This document shows positions 43,991-53,583 of a stretch of 64,000 nt of DNA, piece by piece. A program made the translations under genes and the position numbers. The notes under the pieces are model-generated. The model made no database searches and had not been told where the DNA came from. It saw only the letters and a list, made by a program, of their open reading frames with translations. Within the stretch, counting starts at the first letter, position 1, and each line of letters begins with the position of its first letter. This stretch comes from CAYWPG01 sp964460035 (GTDB lineage Bacteria; Pseudomonadota; Gammaproteobacteria; Nitrococcales; AK92), in assembly GCA_964460035.1 (NCBI GenBank), contig CAYWPG010000019.1, positions 1-64,000 on the forward strand. The letters are read 5' to 3'.

Positions 43991-45124
43991 ATGGCAATAC
44001 GTGTAGGCGTGCCGAAGGAGACCGCGCCCGGCGAACGCCGAGTGGCACTGGTGCCGAGCGTAGTCAAGCAGCTTGGCAAGTTGGGCGTCGAGATCGTGAT
44101 GGAAAAAGGCGCCGGCTTGGAGAGCGGCTTCGACGATGCCGATTACGAAGGTGTAACCATCCTCGACTCGGCGGACGAAGTTTACGCTCAGGCGGACGTC
44201 ACGCTGAAGGTTCAGCCGCCGACCGAAGAGGAGGCCGGCAAACTCAAGGAAGGCAGCGTGCTGCTAGGGTTCCTGGCACCGCACGAAGGCGACGAGCGCA
44301 TCAGAAAGCTCCTCGAACGCAAGGTTTCTAGCTTCTCCATGGAACTGGTGCCGCGCATCTCGCGCGCACAGTCCATCGACGCCCTTTCCAGTCAGGCCTC
44401 TATTGCCGGGTATAAGGCAGTCCTGCTGGCTGCGACCACCACGGGCCGTTTCTTCCCGATGCTCACTACCGCCGCCGGTACCGTCCGCCCTGCCAAAGTG
44501 GTAGTCATCGGCGCGGGTGTGGCCGGCCTGCAGGCGATCGCAACCGCCCGCCGCCTCGGCGCGATCGTCGAAGCGTACGACGTGCGTGCCGCCACCAAGG
44601 AGCAGTGCGAGTCGCTGGGCGCCAAGTTCATCGAAACCGGGGTCAAAGCCGAAGGTGCCGGCGGCTACGCGCGCGAACTGACTGAAGAGGAGAAGGCGCA
44701 GCAGGCCAAGATCCTCGCCGATCACATCGCCCAGGCCGACGCCGTCATTACCACCGCCGCCATCCCTGGCCGGCCGGCCCCGAAGATCATCGACAAGGCG
44801 ACTGTCGAGCGCATGAAGCGCGGCTCGGTCATTATCGACCTCGCAGCCGAAACCGGCGGTAACTGCGAACTGACCCAGCCCGGCGAGCTGATCGATCACA
44901 ACGGCGTGATCGTCTACGGCCCGCGCAATGTTCCCAGCAGCGTTGCGGTTCACGCCAGCGAGATGTATTCGCGCAACCTGTACAACCTGCTCACCCTGTT
45001 GATAAAGGACGGCGAGCTGAATCTCAACTGGGAAGATCAGGTGATCGCGGACAGCTGCCTGACGCACGCCGGCGAGGTTAAGCACGAGCCGACCCGGGCG
45101 CGTCTGGAAGGAGGCACAGCGTAA
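43991..45124 (+). CDS. pntAA: NAD(P) transhydrogenase subunit alpha, part 1 (NAD-binding)
   Basis: 377 residues, the cytosolic NAD(H)-binding domain I. 'RVGVPKETAPGERRVALVPS' opens the protein, 'VVVIGAGVAGLQAIATARRLGA' is the Rossmann motif, and 'RGSVIIDLAAETGGNCELT' is the conserved late block. In this three-gene form the membrane part is split off. The complex uses the proton gradient to make NADPH. The stop overlaps the start of pntAB by one base (TAATG). Confidence 0.93.
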   Translation: MAIRVGVPKETAPGERRVALVPSVVKQLGKLGVEIVMEKGAGLESGFDDADYEGVTILDSADEVYAQADVTLKVQPPTEEEAGKLKEGSVLLGFLAPHEGDERIRKLLERKVSSFSMELVPRISRAQSIDALSSQASIAGYKAVLLAATTTGRFFPMLTTAAGTVRPAKVVVIGAGVAGLQAIATARRLGAIVEAYDVRAATKEQCESLGAKFIETGVKAEGAGGYARELTEEEKAQQAKILADHIAQADAVITTAAIPGRPAPKIIDKATVERMKRGSVIIDLAAETGGNCELTQPGELIDHNGVIVYGPRNVPSSVAVHASEMYSRNLYNLLTLLIKDGELNLNWEDQVIADSCLTHAGEVKHEPTRARLEGGTA

Positions 45125-45420
45125 TGGAAGGTTTCATCCCGCTTTATATCTTCATGCTGTCGGCGGTCGCCGGCTACGAACTCATCGCCCGCGTGCCGGT
45201 CATTCTGCACACCCCGTTGATGTCCGGCTCCAACTTCATCCACGGCATCGTCGTGGTCGGCGCAATGATCGCGCTCGGTCATGCCAACACCCCGCTGGAG
45301 CAATTGATCGGCTTCGTCGCCGTGCTGCTGGGGGCGGGCAACGCCGTCGGCGGCTATGTGGTGACCGAACGCATGCTCGAGATGTTCAAGAGCTCCAAGA
45401 AAGAGGGGGCTAAAGCATGA
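45124..45420 (+). CDS. pntAB: NAD(P) transhydrogenase subunit alpha, part 2 (membrane)
   Basis: 98 residues with three hydrophobic helices ('FIPLYIFMLSAVAGYELIARVP', 'LMSGSNFIHGIVVVGAMIALG', 'LEQLIGFVAVLLGAGNAVGGYVVTERML'), the domain II-alpha membrane segment. The stop overlaps the next gene by four bases (ATGA), so translation is coupled. Confidence 0.93.
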   Translation: MEGFIPLYIFMLSAVAGYELIARVPVILHTPLMSGSNFIHGIVVVGAMIALGHANTPLEQLIGFVAVLLGAGNAVGGYVVTERMLEMFKSSKKEGAKA

Positions 45421-46835
45421 TCCTGACCCTCGTCCAAGCGTTCTACTTCATCGCGGCCGTGGTGTTCATTCTCGGCCTGAAGGGCATGACCTCGCCGGTC
45501 ACCGCCCGCCGCGGCATCGTCTGGGCCGGCTATGCCATGGTCCTGGCTACGCTGGTGACGTTCCTGCACCCGGAGCTGCACGGCATCAGCAACTACGTAC
45601 TGATCATCATCGCCATCGCCATCGGCGGCGCGGGGGCCTGGATCTCCGGCAAGCGGGTCGCCATGACCGACATGCCGCAGATGGTGGCCCTGTACAACGG
45701 CATGGGGGGCGGCTCCGCCTCCGCCATTGCCGCGATTTACCTGCTGCAGGCGCAAGCGGCCACAGTCGCTCCGGGCGGGGCGGACAGCATCGCGGCGCAG
45801 ATGGGACCGGACGTTGCGATTCTGGCCATACTCGGCGGCCTGATCGGCACGGTGGCCTTCTCGGGCTCCATGATCGCCTGGGCCAAGCTCGACGGGCGGC
45901 TCAATCGCTCCAAGATCATGCCCATGCAGCACATCGTCTACATGGCGGTGTTCGCCGCCACGGTGGTGCTTGCGGTGTGGTCGTACTTCACCGGCAGCAT
46001 CCTGCCGATCGCGCTGTTCTTCCTGCTCGCCCTGTTGCTGGGCGTATTCATGACGCTGCCGATCGGCGGCGCCGATATGCCGGTGGTAATCTCGCTGTTC
46101 AACGCGCTCACGGGCCTGGCAGTGGGCTTCAAGGGCTACGTACTCGGCATTCCGGCATTGATCGTGGCCGGCACTGTGGTGGGTGCGGCCGGCATGCTGC
46201 TCACGCAGCTCATGGCCAAAGCCATGAACCGCCCGCTCTCCAACGTGCTGTTCGGTGCCTTCGGTGCGCAGAACGGCAGTGGCGCCGCGGCCGGGCCCGA
46301 GGGCGAGATGAAGGAGATCCAGCCCGACGACGCCGGCATCCTGATGGCCTACGCCGAGCAGGTGGTAATCGTTCCGGGCTACGGCATGGCCGTGGCGCAG
46401 GCTCAGCACAAGGTCTGGGAGCTGGTCGAGCTGCTGGAGGAGCGGGGCGTGCGGGTGAAGTTCGCCATTCACCCGGTGGCGGGGCGCATGCCCGGCCACA
46501 TGAACGTGCTGCTCGCCGAAGCCGGCGTGCCGTACGACAAGATCTACGACATGGAAGACATCAACGCCGAGTTCTCCAAGACCACCGTGTCGCTGATCAT
46601 CGGCGCCAACGACGTGGTCAACCCGTCGGCGCGCAAGGATCCGAACAGCCCGATCTACGGCATGCCCATCCTGAATGTGGATGAGTCCGAGAACGTCATT
46701 GTCGTCAAGCGCGGCCGTGGCACCGGCTTCTCGGGCGTGGAGAACCCGCTGTTCTTCGACGACAAGACGCGCATGCTGTTCGCCGACGCTCAGGAAGCGG
46801 CCAACCAGCTGATCCAAACCGTCAAGTCGCTGTAA
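45417..46835 (+). CDS. pntB: NAD(P) transhydrogenase subunit beta
   Basis: 472 residues: N-terminal 9-10 helix membrane domain II-beta ('YAMVLATLVTFLHPELHGISNYVLIIIAIAIGG', with the polar residues of the proton path) and the NADP-binding domain III at the C-terminus ('VIVPGYGMAVAQAQHKVWELVELLEERGVRVKFAIHPVAGRMPGHMNVLLAEA', 'GANDVVNPSARKDPNSPIYGMPIL'). Complete. Followed by a strong terminator. Confidence 0.94.
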   Translation: MILTLVQAFYFIAAVVFILGLKGMTSPVTARRGIVWAGYAMVLATLVTFLHPELHGISNYVLIIIAIAIGGAGAWISGKRVAMTDMPQMVALYNGMGGGSASAIAAIYLLQAQAATVAPGGADSIAAQMGPDVAILAILGGLIGTVAFSGSMIAWAKLDGRLNRSKIMPMQHIVYMAVFAATVVLAVWSYFTGSILPIALFFLLALLLGVFMTLPIGGADMPVVISLFNALTGLAVGFKGYVLGIPALIVAGTVVGAAGMLLTQLMAKAMNRPLSNVLFGAFGAQNGSGAAAGPEGEMKEIQPDDAGILMAYAEQVVIVPGYGMAVAQAQHKVWELVELLEERGVRVKFAIHPVAGRMPGHMNVLLAEAGVPYDKIYDMEDINAEFSKTTVSLIIGANDVVNPSARKDPNSPIYGMPILNVDESENVIVVKRGRGTGFSGVENPLFFDDKTRMLFADAQEAANQLIQTVKSL

Positions 46836-46860
46836 CTCGGCAGCGCTTCGGTCTAAAGAA

Positions 46861-46885
46861 AGCCGCCCTTCGGGGCGGCTTTTTT
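46861..46885 (+). terminator. Rho-independent terminator of the pnt operon
   Basis: Stem AGCCGCCC (46861-46868) / GGGCGGCT (46873-46880) with a TTCG tetraloop, then a run of T up to 46885. Confidence 0.95.
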
Positions 46886-46976
46886 ATTGCGCGTGCAGAA
46901 GCGAACACGCACCATCGCTGACGAAGACACCGCTCAGCAGGTAAACTCCGGCAAAGGACAACAACGAGGTCCAGCG

Positions 46977-47537
46977 ATGGAAGATGCCAACCGACTTTGG
47001 GAGTTTGCGGTCGCCGTCTACGAACAGGAAGTAGTCAAGGCGGCCTGCTTGCGGGTACAGGCGCGCTACGGGCTTGCGATTAGCTTGCTGCTGGGCGCTA
47101 TCTGGACCGGCAAACACGGCTACGGCCGCTTGGGCGCCACCGACCTGGAGACGAGCATCCGCCGGGCCGTGGAGTGGCATCGCGACGTCATCGAGCCGCT
47201 GCGCGCACTGCGCCGCCAGCTGCGCCAGCAACCGCCAGCAGGCGCCGAAGAGGCCACCCACCAGCTGCGGCGCCAACTGGTGGAAGCGGAACTGAACGCC
47301 GAACGCATAGAACAGCAACTGTTCCTGGAAGACTTCCCCAAGGGGCTGAAAGCCGCCCCGCCCGAGGAGCGCTGGCGCGATGCCGCAGTGAACGCATCGC
47401 TGCTGATGCGCAAGAGCTGCCCGCGTCCCGAGCCCGAAGCGTTAGATGCGCTCGCGCAGATCATTCACTCCATCTGCCCGGAGGCCCAGTACGGCGAGCT
47501 GTACCTCGAAATAGAGGGCGTCTGGCGCGTGACCTGA
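46977..47537 (+). CDS. TIGR02444 family protein
   Basis: 186 residues, helical and cytosolic. The opening 'LWEFAVAVYEQEVVKAACLRVQARYGLAISLLLGAIWTG' is the family signature, followed by an arginine- and glutamine-rich coiled region (about 85-125). The ATG at 46977 has a GAGGT site; upstream in-frame codons are not supported. Family function is unknown. Confidence 0.8.
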   Translation: MEDANRLWEFAVAVYEQEVVKAACLRVQARYGLAISLLLGAIWTGKHGYGRLGATDLETSIRRAVEWHRDVIEPLRALRRQLRQQPPAGAEEATHQLRRQLVEAELNAERIEQQLFLEDFPKGLKAAPPEERWRDAAVNASLLMRKSCPRPEPEALDALAQIIHSICPEAQYGELYLEIEGVWRVT

Positions 47538-47597
47538 CCGGCGGCACCTCCATCGGAGCGCGGTGCACCGAAGGCGGCTTTGGCAAGGCTCCTGCCG

Positions 47598-48194
47598 CTA
47601 TGCCTCCAGCGCTTGGAGAGTCGCCATCGCGGCGTTGATGCGTTGCAAAGTTTCGCGGTCGCCGCCGCGGTCGGGATGATGGCGCATGGCGAGACGCCGA
47701 TACTGTTGTTTGATCTGAGCCGCGTCCACCGGATCTTCCAGCCCCAGCACAGCCAGAGCCTCGCTACGCCGATCGAAGGCAGCGAAGCGCCGCCAGAAGG
47801 CCTGCAGTAAGTCATCGACCTGCTCGGCATCCACGCCGTCCAGATTCGCCAGATCCAGATAGAAATCCTCCAGCGGATCATGCACAGCCATCGCGCCCGG
47901 CTCGGCTGTCTTCTCCAGCGGCCTCAGCACGATGCGCAGACAGTGGATTTCCAGCTCCTTGCCTTCTTGACGAAGCTCCCGACGCAGGCGGTAGAGGAAA
48001 TGAAACAGCAGAAAATGCGTGCGGTAGAGCCCGACAGAAGTACTCAGCTCTGCGGTGCCCAGGTCCTGGGACGGACAACGGCGCTCCAAGGCGCGCAAGA
48101 GTTCGTATTCGCTAATGCCCTGCGGCCTCGCTCTGAGCTCGGCGAGGATTGCAGCCTTCAAGGACGCCGCTGCGACATCGATACTGTTATTCAT
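47598..48194 (-). CDS. DnaJ-related protein with C-terminal J domain
   Basis: 198 residues: an N-terminal DNAJ_related region ('ELRARPQGISEYELLRAL', 'LYRTHFLLFHFLYRLRRELR') and a C-terminal J domain with the HPD motif in 'YRRLAMRHHPDRGGD'. The HPD loop binds DnaK and stimulates its ATPase. No glycine-rich or zinc domain is present. The start at 48194 follows a near-leaderless arrangement (TATACT about 6 bases upstream, no clear ribosome site). Confidence 0.8.
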   Translation of the reverse strand: MNNSIDVAAASLKAAILAELRARPQGISEYELLRALERRCPSQDLGTAELSTSVGLYRTHFLLFHFLYRLRRELRQEGKELEIHCLRIVLRPLEKTAEPGAMAVHDPLEDFYLDLANLDGVDAEQVDDLLQAFWRRFAAFDRRSEALAVLGLEDPVDAAQIKQQYRRLAMRHHPDRGGDRETLQRINAAMATLQALEA

Positions 48195-48598
48195 GGCGCT
48201 AGTATAGACGGCGCCGGGCACCGCAGGACAACGCGCCGGCCAGGCATCCTGGCAGCCGCGGGCAGCCGAACAGGGCTTATGCACAACTTCGGGAAAGTCA
48301 ACGGGGGAGCCTCCCGCTCCCGCACGCCGCTCTGCGGGAATGCGAAGCTTAGTTTCAACTCTTTGTTTTAAAAGCCATTACGTTTGCTGTCGACTTTCTC
48401 GCCGATCCGAAAAAAGCCTTGAACGGAGGCACCTTAAGTATGTTGGCAACCACTCTTCCACAGAGTTATCCACAGGTTTTGTGGATAACGGGTGTTTTGC
48501 ACGGGAAGACGGACAGTTAGCCCCACCGGGCCGGTACGCATGTAAGATGGACGGAGTCTCGCGATTCTGCACTCCGCTGCCTCAGGGTAAAAAAGTTC
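48195..48598. other. DnaA-box region between dnaJ-related gene and priA
   Basis: 404 bases with no gene. Strict DnaA boxes: TTATGCACA (48277-48285), TTATCCACA (48466-48474) and TGTGGATAA (48480-48488, opposite orientation, 5 bases from the second). Between them an AT-rich stretch runs from about 48345 to 48420 (includes TTTGTTTTAAAAG). A pair of consensus boxes plus a duplex-unwinding-like segment makes this a candidate origin, DnaA-titrating or DnaA-regulated site. Not confirmed. Confidence 0.5.
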
Positions 48599-50788
48599 GT
48601 GAACCAGCCCGTCGTCGTTCAGGTTGCGGTACCGTCGCCGCTGCTGCGCACCTTCGACTATCTGTGGCCGCTGCCGCAAGCGCCCCAGCCAGGAATACGG
48701 GTGCGAGTGCCGTTCGGCCGCCGCGAGGTGGTCGGGGTAGTTTACGGGACCGAAGCTTCCACGCTCGCCCCATCCCAGCTCAAAGCCGTGCTGGCAGCAC
48801 TGGACGAGGCCCCAGTGCTGCCCCCGGAGCTGCTGGCACTGACGCAGTGGGCGGCCCGCTACTACCATCATCCGCCTGGCGAGGTGCTCGCCACGGCGCT
48901 ACCGACGCTGCTGCGACAGGGCGAGCCGGCCGTGCCCAGCCGCATGACGCGCTGGCGGCGTGTGGCCGGGGTCGAGGCCGCCTTATCGGCGCGCGCCGAA
49001 CGCCAGCGGGCACTGCTCGCGCTGCTGGAGGCGCATCCAGAAGGGCTCACCACGGATGCGCTCGGTCAACTGCAACCGGGCTGGCAGAAACCTATGCAGG
49101 TGCTGGCCGAACGCGGGCTCGCGGTCTGCGAAGTAACCAGCGACTATCGCCTCACCCAAGGCCAGGCACTCACCACAGCGCCGGAACTCTCTCCAGAGCA
49201 GCTATCGGCCTGCGAAGCGATCGCTGCGCAACGCGGCGCATTTGCCACCTTCCTGCTCGATGGCGTGACCGGCAGCGGGAAAACCGAGGTCTATCTCCAT
49301 GCTATCGCCAATGCCCTCGCCGCCGATTGTCAAGTACTGGTGCTGGTGCCGGAGATAGGACTGACCCCGCAGCTAGTCGAACGCTTCTCGCGCCGCTTCA
49401 GCGTCGGCATCGCCGTTTTCCACTCCGGCCTCTCGGAGCGCGAGCGACTGGATTCATGGCTAGCTGCCCGTGACGGCGCCGCAGCCATCGTGCTAGGCAC
49501 TCGTTCGGCGGTGTTCACGCCGCTGGCCCGGCCCGGCCTGATCATCGTCGACGAGGAGCATGACGCCTCGTTCAAGCAGCAGGAAGGCTTCCGCTATAAC
49601 GGCCGCGACCTCGCCATCGTCCGCGCCAGCCGCCTTGGAATTCCGATCGTGCTGGGCTCGGCCACACCGTCTTTGGAGAGCCTGCACAACGCCCAGCGCG
49701 GCCGTTATCGACATTTGCAGTTGCCGCGTCGGGCGGGCGGCGCGCGGCCGCCTAGCGTGCGCCTGCTCGACATTCGCGGCCGGCCGCTGGCGGGTGGACT
49801 CTCGGAGCCGCTGCTGGCCGAGGTGCAGCGTCATCTTGAGGCAGACGGCCAAGTACTGATTTTTCTCAATCGCCGCGGTTTCGCGCCGACTTTGCTATGC
49901 CATGCCTGCGGCTGGGTAGCAGGCTGCCCCCGCTGCGATGCTCGGCTAACCCTGCACCAGCGTGCCGGGCGGCTGCGCTGCCACCACTGCGGGCACGAAC
50001 GGCGCATCGTGCCGCAATGCGAGGCGTGCCAAAGCACCGAGCTGCTCGCTATCGGCCAGGGCACCGAGCGCGTCGAGCAGGTGCTGGCCGAGCGATTCCC
50101 CGGCGAGCGCCTGCTGAGGATCGACCGCGACAGCACACGCCGCAAGGGCTCGCTAGCCGATCTGCTGGAGCAGGCCCGGCGCGGCGAGGGCAGACTGCTG
50201 CTGGGCACCCAAATGCTGGCCAAGGGACACCACCTGCCGGACGTCACACTGGTAGCCATCGTCGATGCAGATCAGGGCTTGTTCGGTGCGGACTTTCGGG
50301 CGCCGGAGCGCATGGCGCAGCTGATCGTGCAGGTGGCCGGTCGAGCGGGGCGGGAGAGCCGGCCCGGCGAAGTGATCATTCAAACGCATCATCCTGAGCA
50401 CCCTTTGCTGCAAACGCTGGTGCGGGAGGGCTATGGCCGTTTCGCGGCCGAAGACCTAGCGCTGCGACGCAGCGTGGAGCTACCGCCTTATACCGCATTG
50501 GCGCTGCTGCGCGCCGAGGCGCCGCAGGCAAGCCCGCCCCACGATTTTCTGCGCGCGGCAAGGGCGCAGGCCGAGGCACTGGGGCATCCGGGTGTGCGGC
50601 TGCTCGGGCCCTTGCCCGCCCCCATGGAGCGCCGTGCCGGACGCTTCCGCGCCCAACTCCTGCTGCAAGCCGCGGAACGCTCGAACCTTCATCGCTTGCT
50701 CGATCGGTGGGTGGGGGAGCTGAGTTCGCTGCCCAGTGCCAGAAAAGTGCGCTGGTCGCTGGACGTGGATCCGGTCGATACTCTCTAA
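48599..50788 (+). CDS. priA: Primosomal replication protein N' (helicase PriA)
   Basis: 729 residues from GTG 48599 (near the start, 'VVVQVAVPSPLLRTFDYLWP' is the expected PriA opening). It has Walker A 'GVTGSGKTEVY' (222-232), Walker B 'DEEH' near 318, the helicase motifs 'GSATPS', 'FLNRRGFAPTLLC' and 'QMLAKGHHLPDVTLV', and the zinc-binding cysteine cluster ('CGWVAGCPRC', 'CHHCGH', 'CEAC'). It restarts stalled replication forks. DnaA boxes lie directly upstream. Full length for the family. Confidence 0.93.
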   Translation: MNQPVVVQVAVPSPLLRTFDYLWPLPQAPQPGIRVRVPFGRREVVGVVYGTEASTLAPSQLKAVLAALDEAPVLPPELLALTQWAARYYHHPPGEVLATALPTLLRQGEPAVPSRMTRWRRVAGVEAALSARAERQRALLALLEAHPEGLTTDALGQLQPGWQKPMQVLAERGLAVCEVTSDYRLTQGQALTTAPELSPEQLSACEAIAAQRGAFATFLLDGVTGSGKTEVYLHAIANALAADCQVLVLVPEIGLTPQLVERFSRRFSVGIAVFHSGLSERERLDSWLAARDGAAAIVLGTRSAVFTPLARPGLIIVDEEHDASFKQQEGFRYNGRDLAIVRASRLGIPIVLGSATPSLESLHNAQRGRYRHLQLPRRAGGARPPSVRLLDIRGRPLAGGLSEPLLAEVQRHLEADGQVLIFLNRRGFAPTLLCHACGWVAGCPRCDARLTLHQRAGRLRCHHCGHERRIVPQCEACQSTELLAIGQGTERVEQVLAERFPGERLLRIDRDSTRRKGSLADLLEQARRGEGRLLLGTQMLAKGHHLPDVTLVAIVDADQGLFGADFRAPERMAQLIVQVAGRAGRESRPGEVIIQTHHPEHPLLQTLVREGYGRFAAEDLALRRSVELPPYTALALLRAEAPQASPPHDFLRAARAQAEALGHPGVRLLGPLPAPMERRAGRFRAQLLLQAAERSNLHRLLDRWVGELSSLPSARKVRWSLDVDPVDTL

Positions 50789-50888
50789 TGACAACGGTAC
50801 GAAATGCCTTGCGATCCGCGCTTGAAACCCCCCTATAAGCCGGGATAATAAGCGCTTCTTTGCATCGAGCTAGGACAGTCGGAGTCAC

Positions 50889-52649
50889 ATGAAGAACCAT
50901 CTCGCGCAGCTCCTGAACCAGGCGATCCAAAGGCTACAAGCCGACGGGACGCTACCGGCCGACCTCACCGTCAAGGTTCAGATCGAGCGCACGCGCGATA
51001 AGGCACACGGAGATTTCGCCACCAACACCGCCATGCTGCTAGCCAAACCGGCGCGACGGGCGCCGCGCCAGCTGGCCGAGCAGCTGGTCGCCGCATTGCC
51101 CGCCTCGCCGCAGGTGGCGCGGGTAGAGATCGCCGGCCCCGGCTTCATCAATTTCTTCATGGACCCCGCGGCGGCCTTCGCGGTCGTCAATGACATCCTC
51201 GCCGCGGGCGAGGCGTACGGGCGCAGCACTGTCGGCGCCAACAAGCGCGTGATGGTCGAATTCGTCTCCGCCAATCCCACCGGTCCGCTGCATGTAGGGC
51301 ATGGCCGCGGGGCGGCGTTCGGCGCAGCGCTCTGCAAGCTGCTGGCCGCCGCCGGATTCGACGTACACCGGGAGTATTACGTCAACGACGCCGGCCGGCA
51401 GATGGACATACTCGCCACCAGCGTCTGGCTGCGTTACCTTGAGGCGCTGGGAGAGAGCGTTCGTTTTCCGGACAACGGCTACCGCGGCGCGTACGTGCGC
51501 GATATCGCCGCCGACCTCATGGCCCAGGCGGGCGAGCGCTATCGCGCCGCCGGCGGCGCCGTCATGGCCGATTTGCCGGCCGATGCCGCCGATGGCGGCG
51601 ATAAAGAAGAACACATCGATGCGCTGATCGAGCGTGCGCGTACGCTGCTCGGCAAAGACCGCTACCAGGAGATTCACACCGCCGGCACCAATGCCATCCT
51701 GGCCGACATACGCGACGATCTGGCCGAGTTCGGGGTGGAGTACGACGAGTGGTTCTCCGAGCGCTCGCTCACCGACTCCGGCGCCGTAGACCGGGCGTTG
51801 GCACGGCTGCAGGAAAACGGACACCTCTATGAAAAGGACGGCGCGCTCTGGTTCCGCTCCAGCGCCTTCGGCGACGAGAAGGACCGTGTGGTCCGCCGCG
51901 ACAACGGCCAGATCACTTATTTCGCGTCCGACATCGCCTATCACCTTAACAAGCTCGAGCGTGGCTTCGATCTCGCGATCGATATCTGGGGCGCGGATCA
52001 CCACGGCTATGTGCCGCGCGTGAAAGCGGCCTTGCAGGCATTCGGCTACGACCCGGCGCAACTCGAGGTGCGCTTGGTCCAGTTCGCTATCCTCTATCGC
52101 GGCAGCGAGCGGGTACAGATGTCCACGCGGGCGGGCGAGTTCGTCACCCTGCGTGAACTGCGCAACGAGGTGGGTAACGACGCGGCGCGCTTCTTCTACG
52201 TGATGCGCAAGCCCGAACAGCACATGGACTTCGATCTGGAACTCGCGAAATCGCAGTCCAATGACAACCCGGTATACTACCTGCAGTACGCCCACGCGCG
52301 CATTTGCAGCGTTTTCCGTCAGCTGACGGAGAAGGGCCTGAACCACGATGTGGCTGCCGGAGCGGCGGCGCTCACGCGCCTGACGGAAGACCACGAGCAG
52401 GCTCTGCTGGCCACGCTAGGCCGCTATCCCGAGGTGATCGAAGCCGCGGCGCTGGCCCACGAGCCGCATCAGCTCACGCATTACCTTCGTGAGCTGGCCA
52501 ACGCGTTCCATACCTATTACAACGCACACACTTTCATCGTCGACGACCCGGCATTGCGCAACGCGCGCCTGAACCTGATCGCCGCAACGCGCCAAGTGCT
52601 GGCGAACGGGTTGGGCATACTGGGCGTCTCGGCACCGGAGGCCATGTAG
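50889..52649 (+). CDS. argS: Arginine--tRNA ligase
   Basis: 586 residues. Class I synthetase with the HIGH-type motif HVGHGR at 135-140 and 'GPLHVGHG' context ('[11 protein letters not shown]'). The KMSK position reads 'QMSTRAGEF', the common variant. The N-terminal additional domain ('[16 protein letters not shown]') and the C-terminal anticodon-binding helical domain are both present. Followed after 4 bases by the SPOR protein gene. Confidence 0.95.
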   Translation: MKNHLAQLLNQAIQRLQADGTLPADLTVKVQIERTRDKAHGDFATNTAMLLAKPARRAPRQLAEQLVAALPASPQVARVEIAGPGFINFFMDPAAAFAVVNDILAAGEAYGRSTVGANKRVMVEFVSANPTGPLHVGHGRGAAFGAALCKLLAAAGFDVHREYYVNDAGRQMDILATSVWLRYLEALGESVRFPDNGYRGAYVRDIAADLMAQAGERYRAAGGAVMADLPADAADGGDKEEHIDALIERARTLLGKDRYQEIHTAGTNAILADIRDDLAEFGVEYDEWFSERSLTDSGAVDRALARLQENGHLYEKDGALWFRSSAFGDEKDRVVRRDNGQITYFASDIAYHLNKLERGFDLAIDIWGADHHGYVPRVKAALQAFGYDPAQLEVRLVQFAILYRGSERVQMSTRAGEFVTLRELRNEVGNDAARFFYVMRKPEQHMDFDLELAKSQSNDNPVYYLQYAHARICSVFRQLTEKGLNHDVAAGAAALTRLTEDHEQALLATLGRYPEVIEAAALAHEPHQLTHYLRELANAFHTYYNAHTFIVDDPALRNARLNLIAATRQVLANGLGILGVSAPEAM

Positions 52650-52653
52650 CGCT

Positions 52654-53319
52654 GTGGCTCGCGACTACAAGAACAGCGGACGTTCGACCGCCAAGCGGCC
52701 TGCGCGCAGCGCGCCCGCCTGGAGGCCGCTATTGACCGGCCTTGCCCTGGGGCTGACCGTCGCGTTGGGAGTGCATCTCTACCACAGCGGCAAGCCAGCT
52801 CAAGGCGTAGTGCCCAGCGATACGCCGACCCCAGCGATAGCCAAGAGCGAGCCCGCCCCTGCCACGGCACCCGCAGAGGATCCCAGGCCGCGCTTCGAGT
52901 TCTACAAGCTGCTGCCTGAAATGGAAGTGCCGGTTCCCGAGGAAGAGGCGCGCCGGCTGCGCAATCAGCCGGAGACGCGGTCTCCCGCGGTAACCGCTCC
53001 GCCGCCCGCCCAGCAGCAGGCAACGACCCGGCCGCCGGCGCCGGGCGGATCGGCGGGCTCTACGCCAAGCCCAGCTCCTGGCACCCGTTATCTGCTCCAA
53101 GCCGGCTCGTTTCAGAGTTTCAGCGATGCGGACAGGTTGAAGGCGCAGCTGGCACTGATGGGCGTGGAAGCCAACATCCAAAGCGTGGAGCTGCGCGCCG
53201 GAGAGACCTGGCATCGGGTGCGGATCGGCCCGTTCGAAGACGGTGGCGAAGCCAGCCGCGTACGCCAGCGATTGGAGACCAGCGGCGTCGAAACCATTCT
53301 GCTGCGCTTGGGCTCCTGA
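52654..53319 (+). CDS. SPOR-domain cell-division-associated protein
   Basis: 221 residues from the GTG at 52654. One transmembrane helix (about 28-45, 'LLTGLALGLTVALGVHLY'), a proline/alanine-rich linker (about 50-140), and a C-terminal SPOR domain (about 145-219: 'RYLLQAGSFQSFSDADRLKAQLALMG', 'WHRVRIGPFEDGGEA'), which binds denuded peptidoglycan at the septum. Resembles FtsN-type proteins in layout. The argS-SPOR order is frequent in gammaproteobacteria. Confidence 0.88.
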   Translation: MARDYKNSGRSTAKRPARSAPAWRPLLTGLALGLTVALGVHLYHSGKPAQGVVPSDTPTPAIAKSEPAPATAPAEDPRPRFEFYKLLPEMEVPVPEEEARRLRNQPETRSPAVTAPPPAQQQATTRPPAPGGSAGSTPSPAPGTRYLLQAGSFQSFSDADRLKAQLALMGVEANIQSVELRAGETWHRVRIGPFEDGGEASRVRQRLETSGVETILLRLGS

Positions 53320-53583
53320 GACAGCCCTCCCCATTTGGTACTGCGGACCTCGGCTCGATACGGCTCGGCACAGTAAGGGTATCCTGAGCCGATCCGCCAC
53401 GAACGGTTCCGTTGCGTCCGAATAAGCCGACGCGATGGCTCGGGCGTTCTGAGAACAGGTGCCCGCCTTGGCCAGCCCGCGGCGCGGCAGCTCCTGAGCG
53501 GCGACAGGGCACTCGCCGTTGCGATCGCTCAGGGCCGACGTCCGTGATGGCCCCACGGAAACCTCGGCCAGAGGGCTAAAGTT

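Noticed and set aside
45354..46817. 487-aa minus-strand frame opposite pntB
   Set aside because: Composition and position are those of an antisense shadow in GC-rich DNA; pntB is certain.
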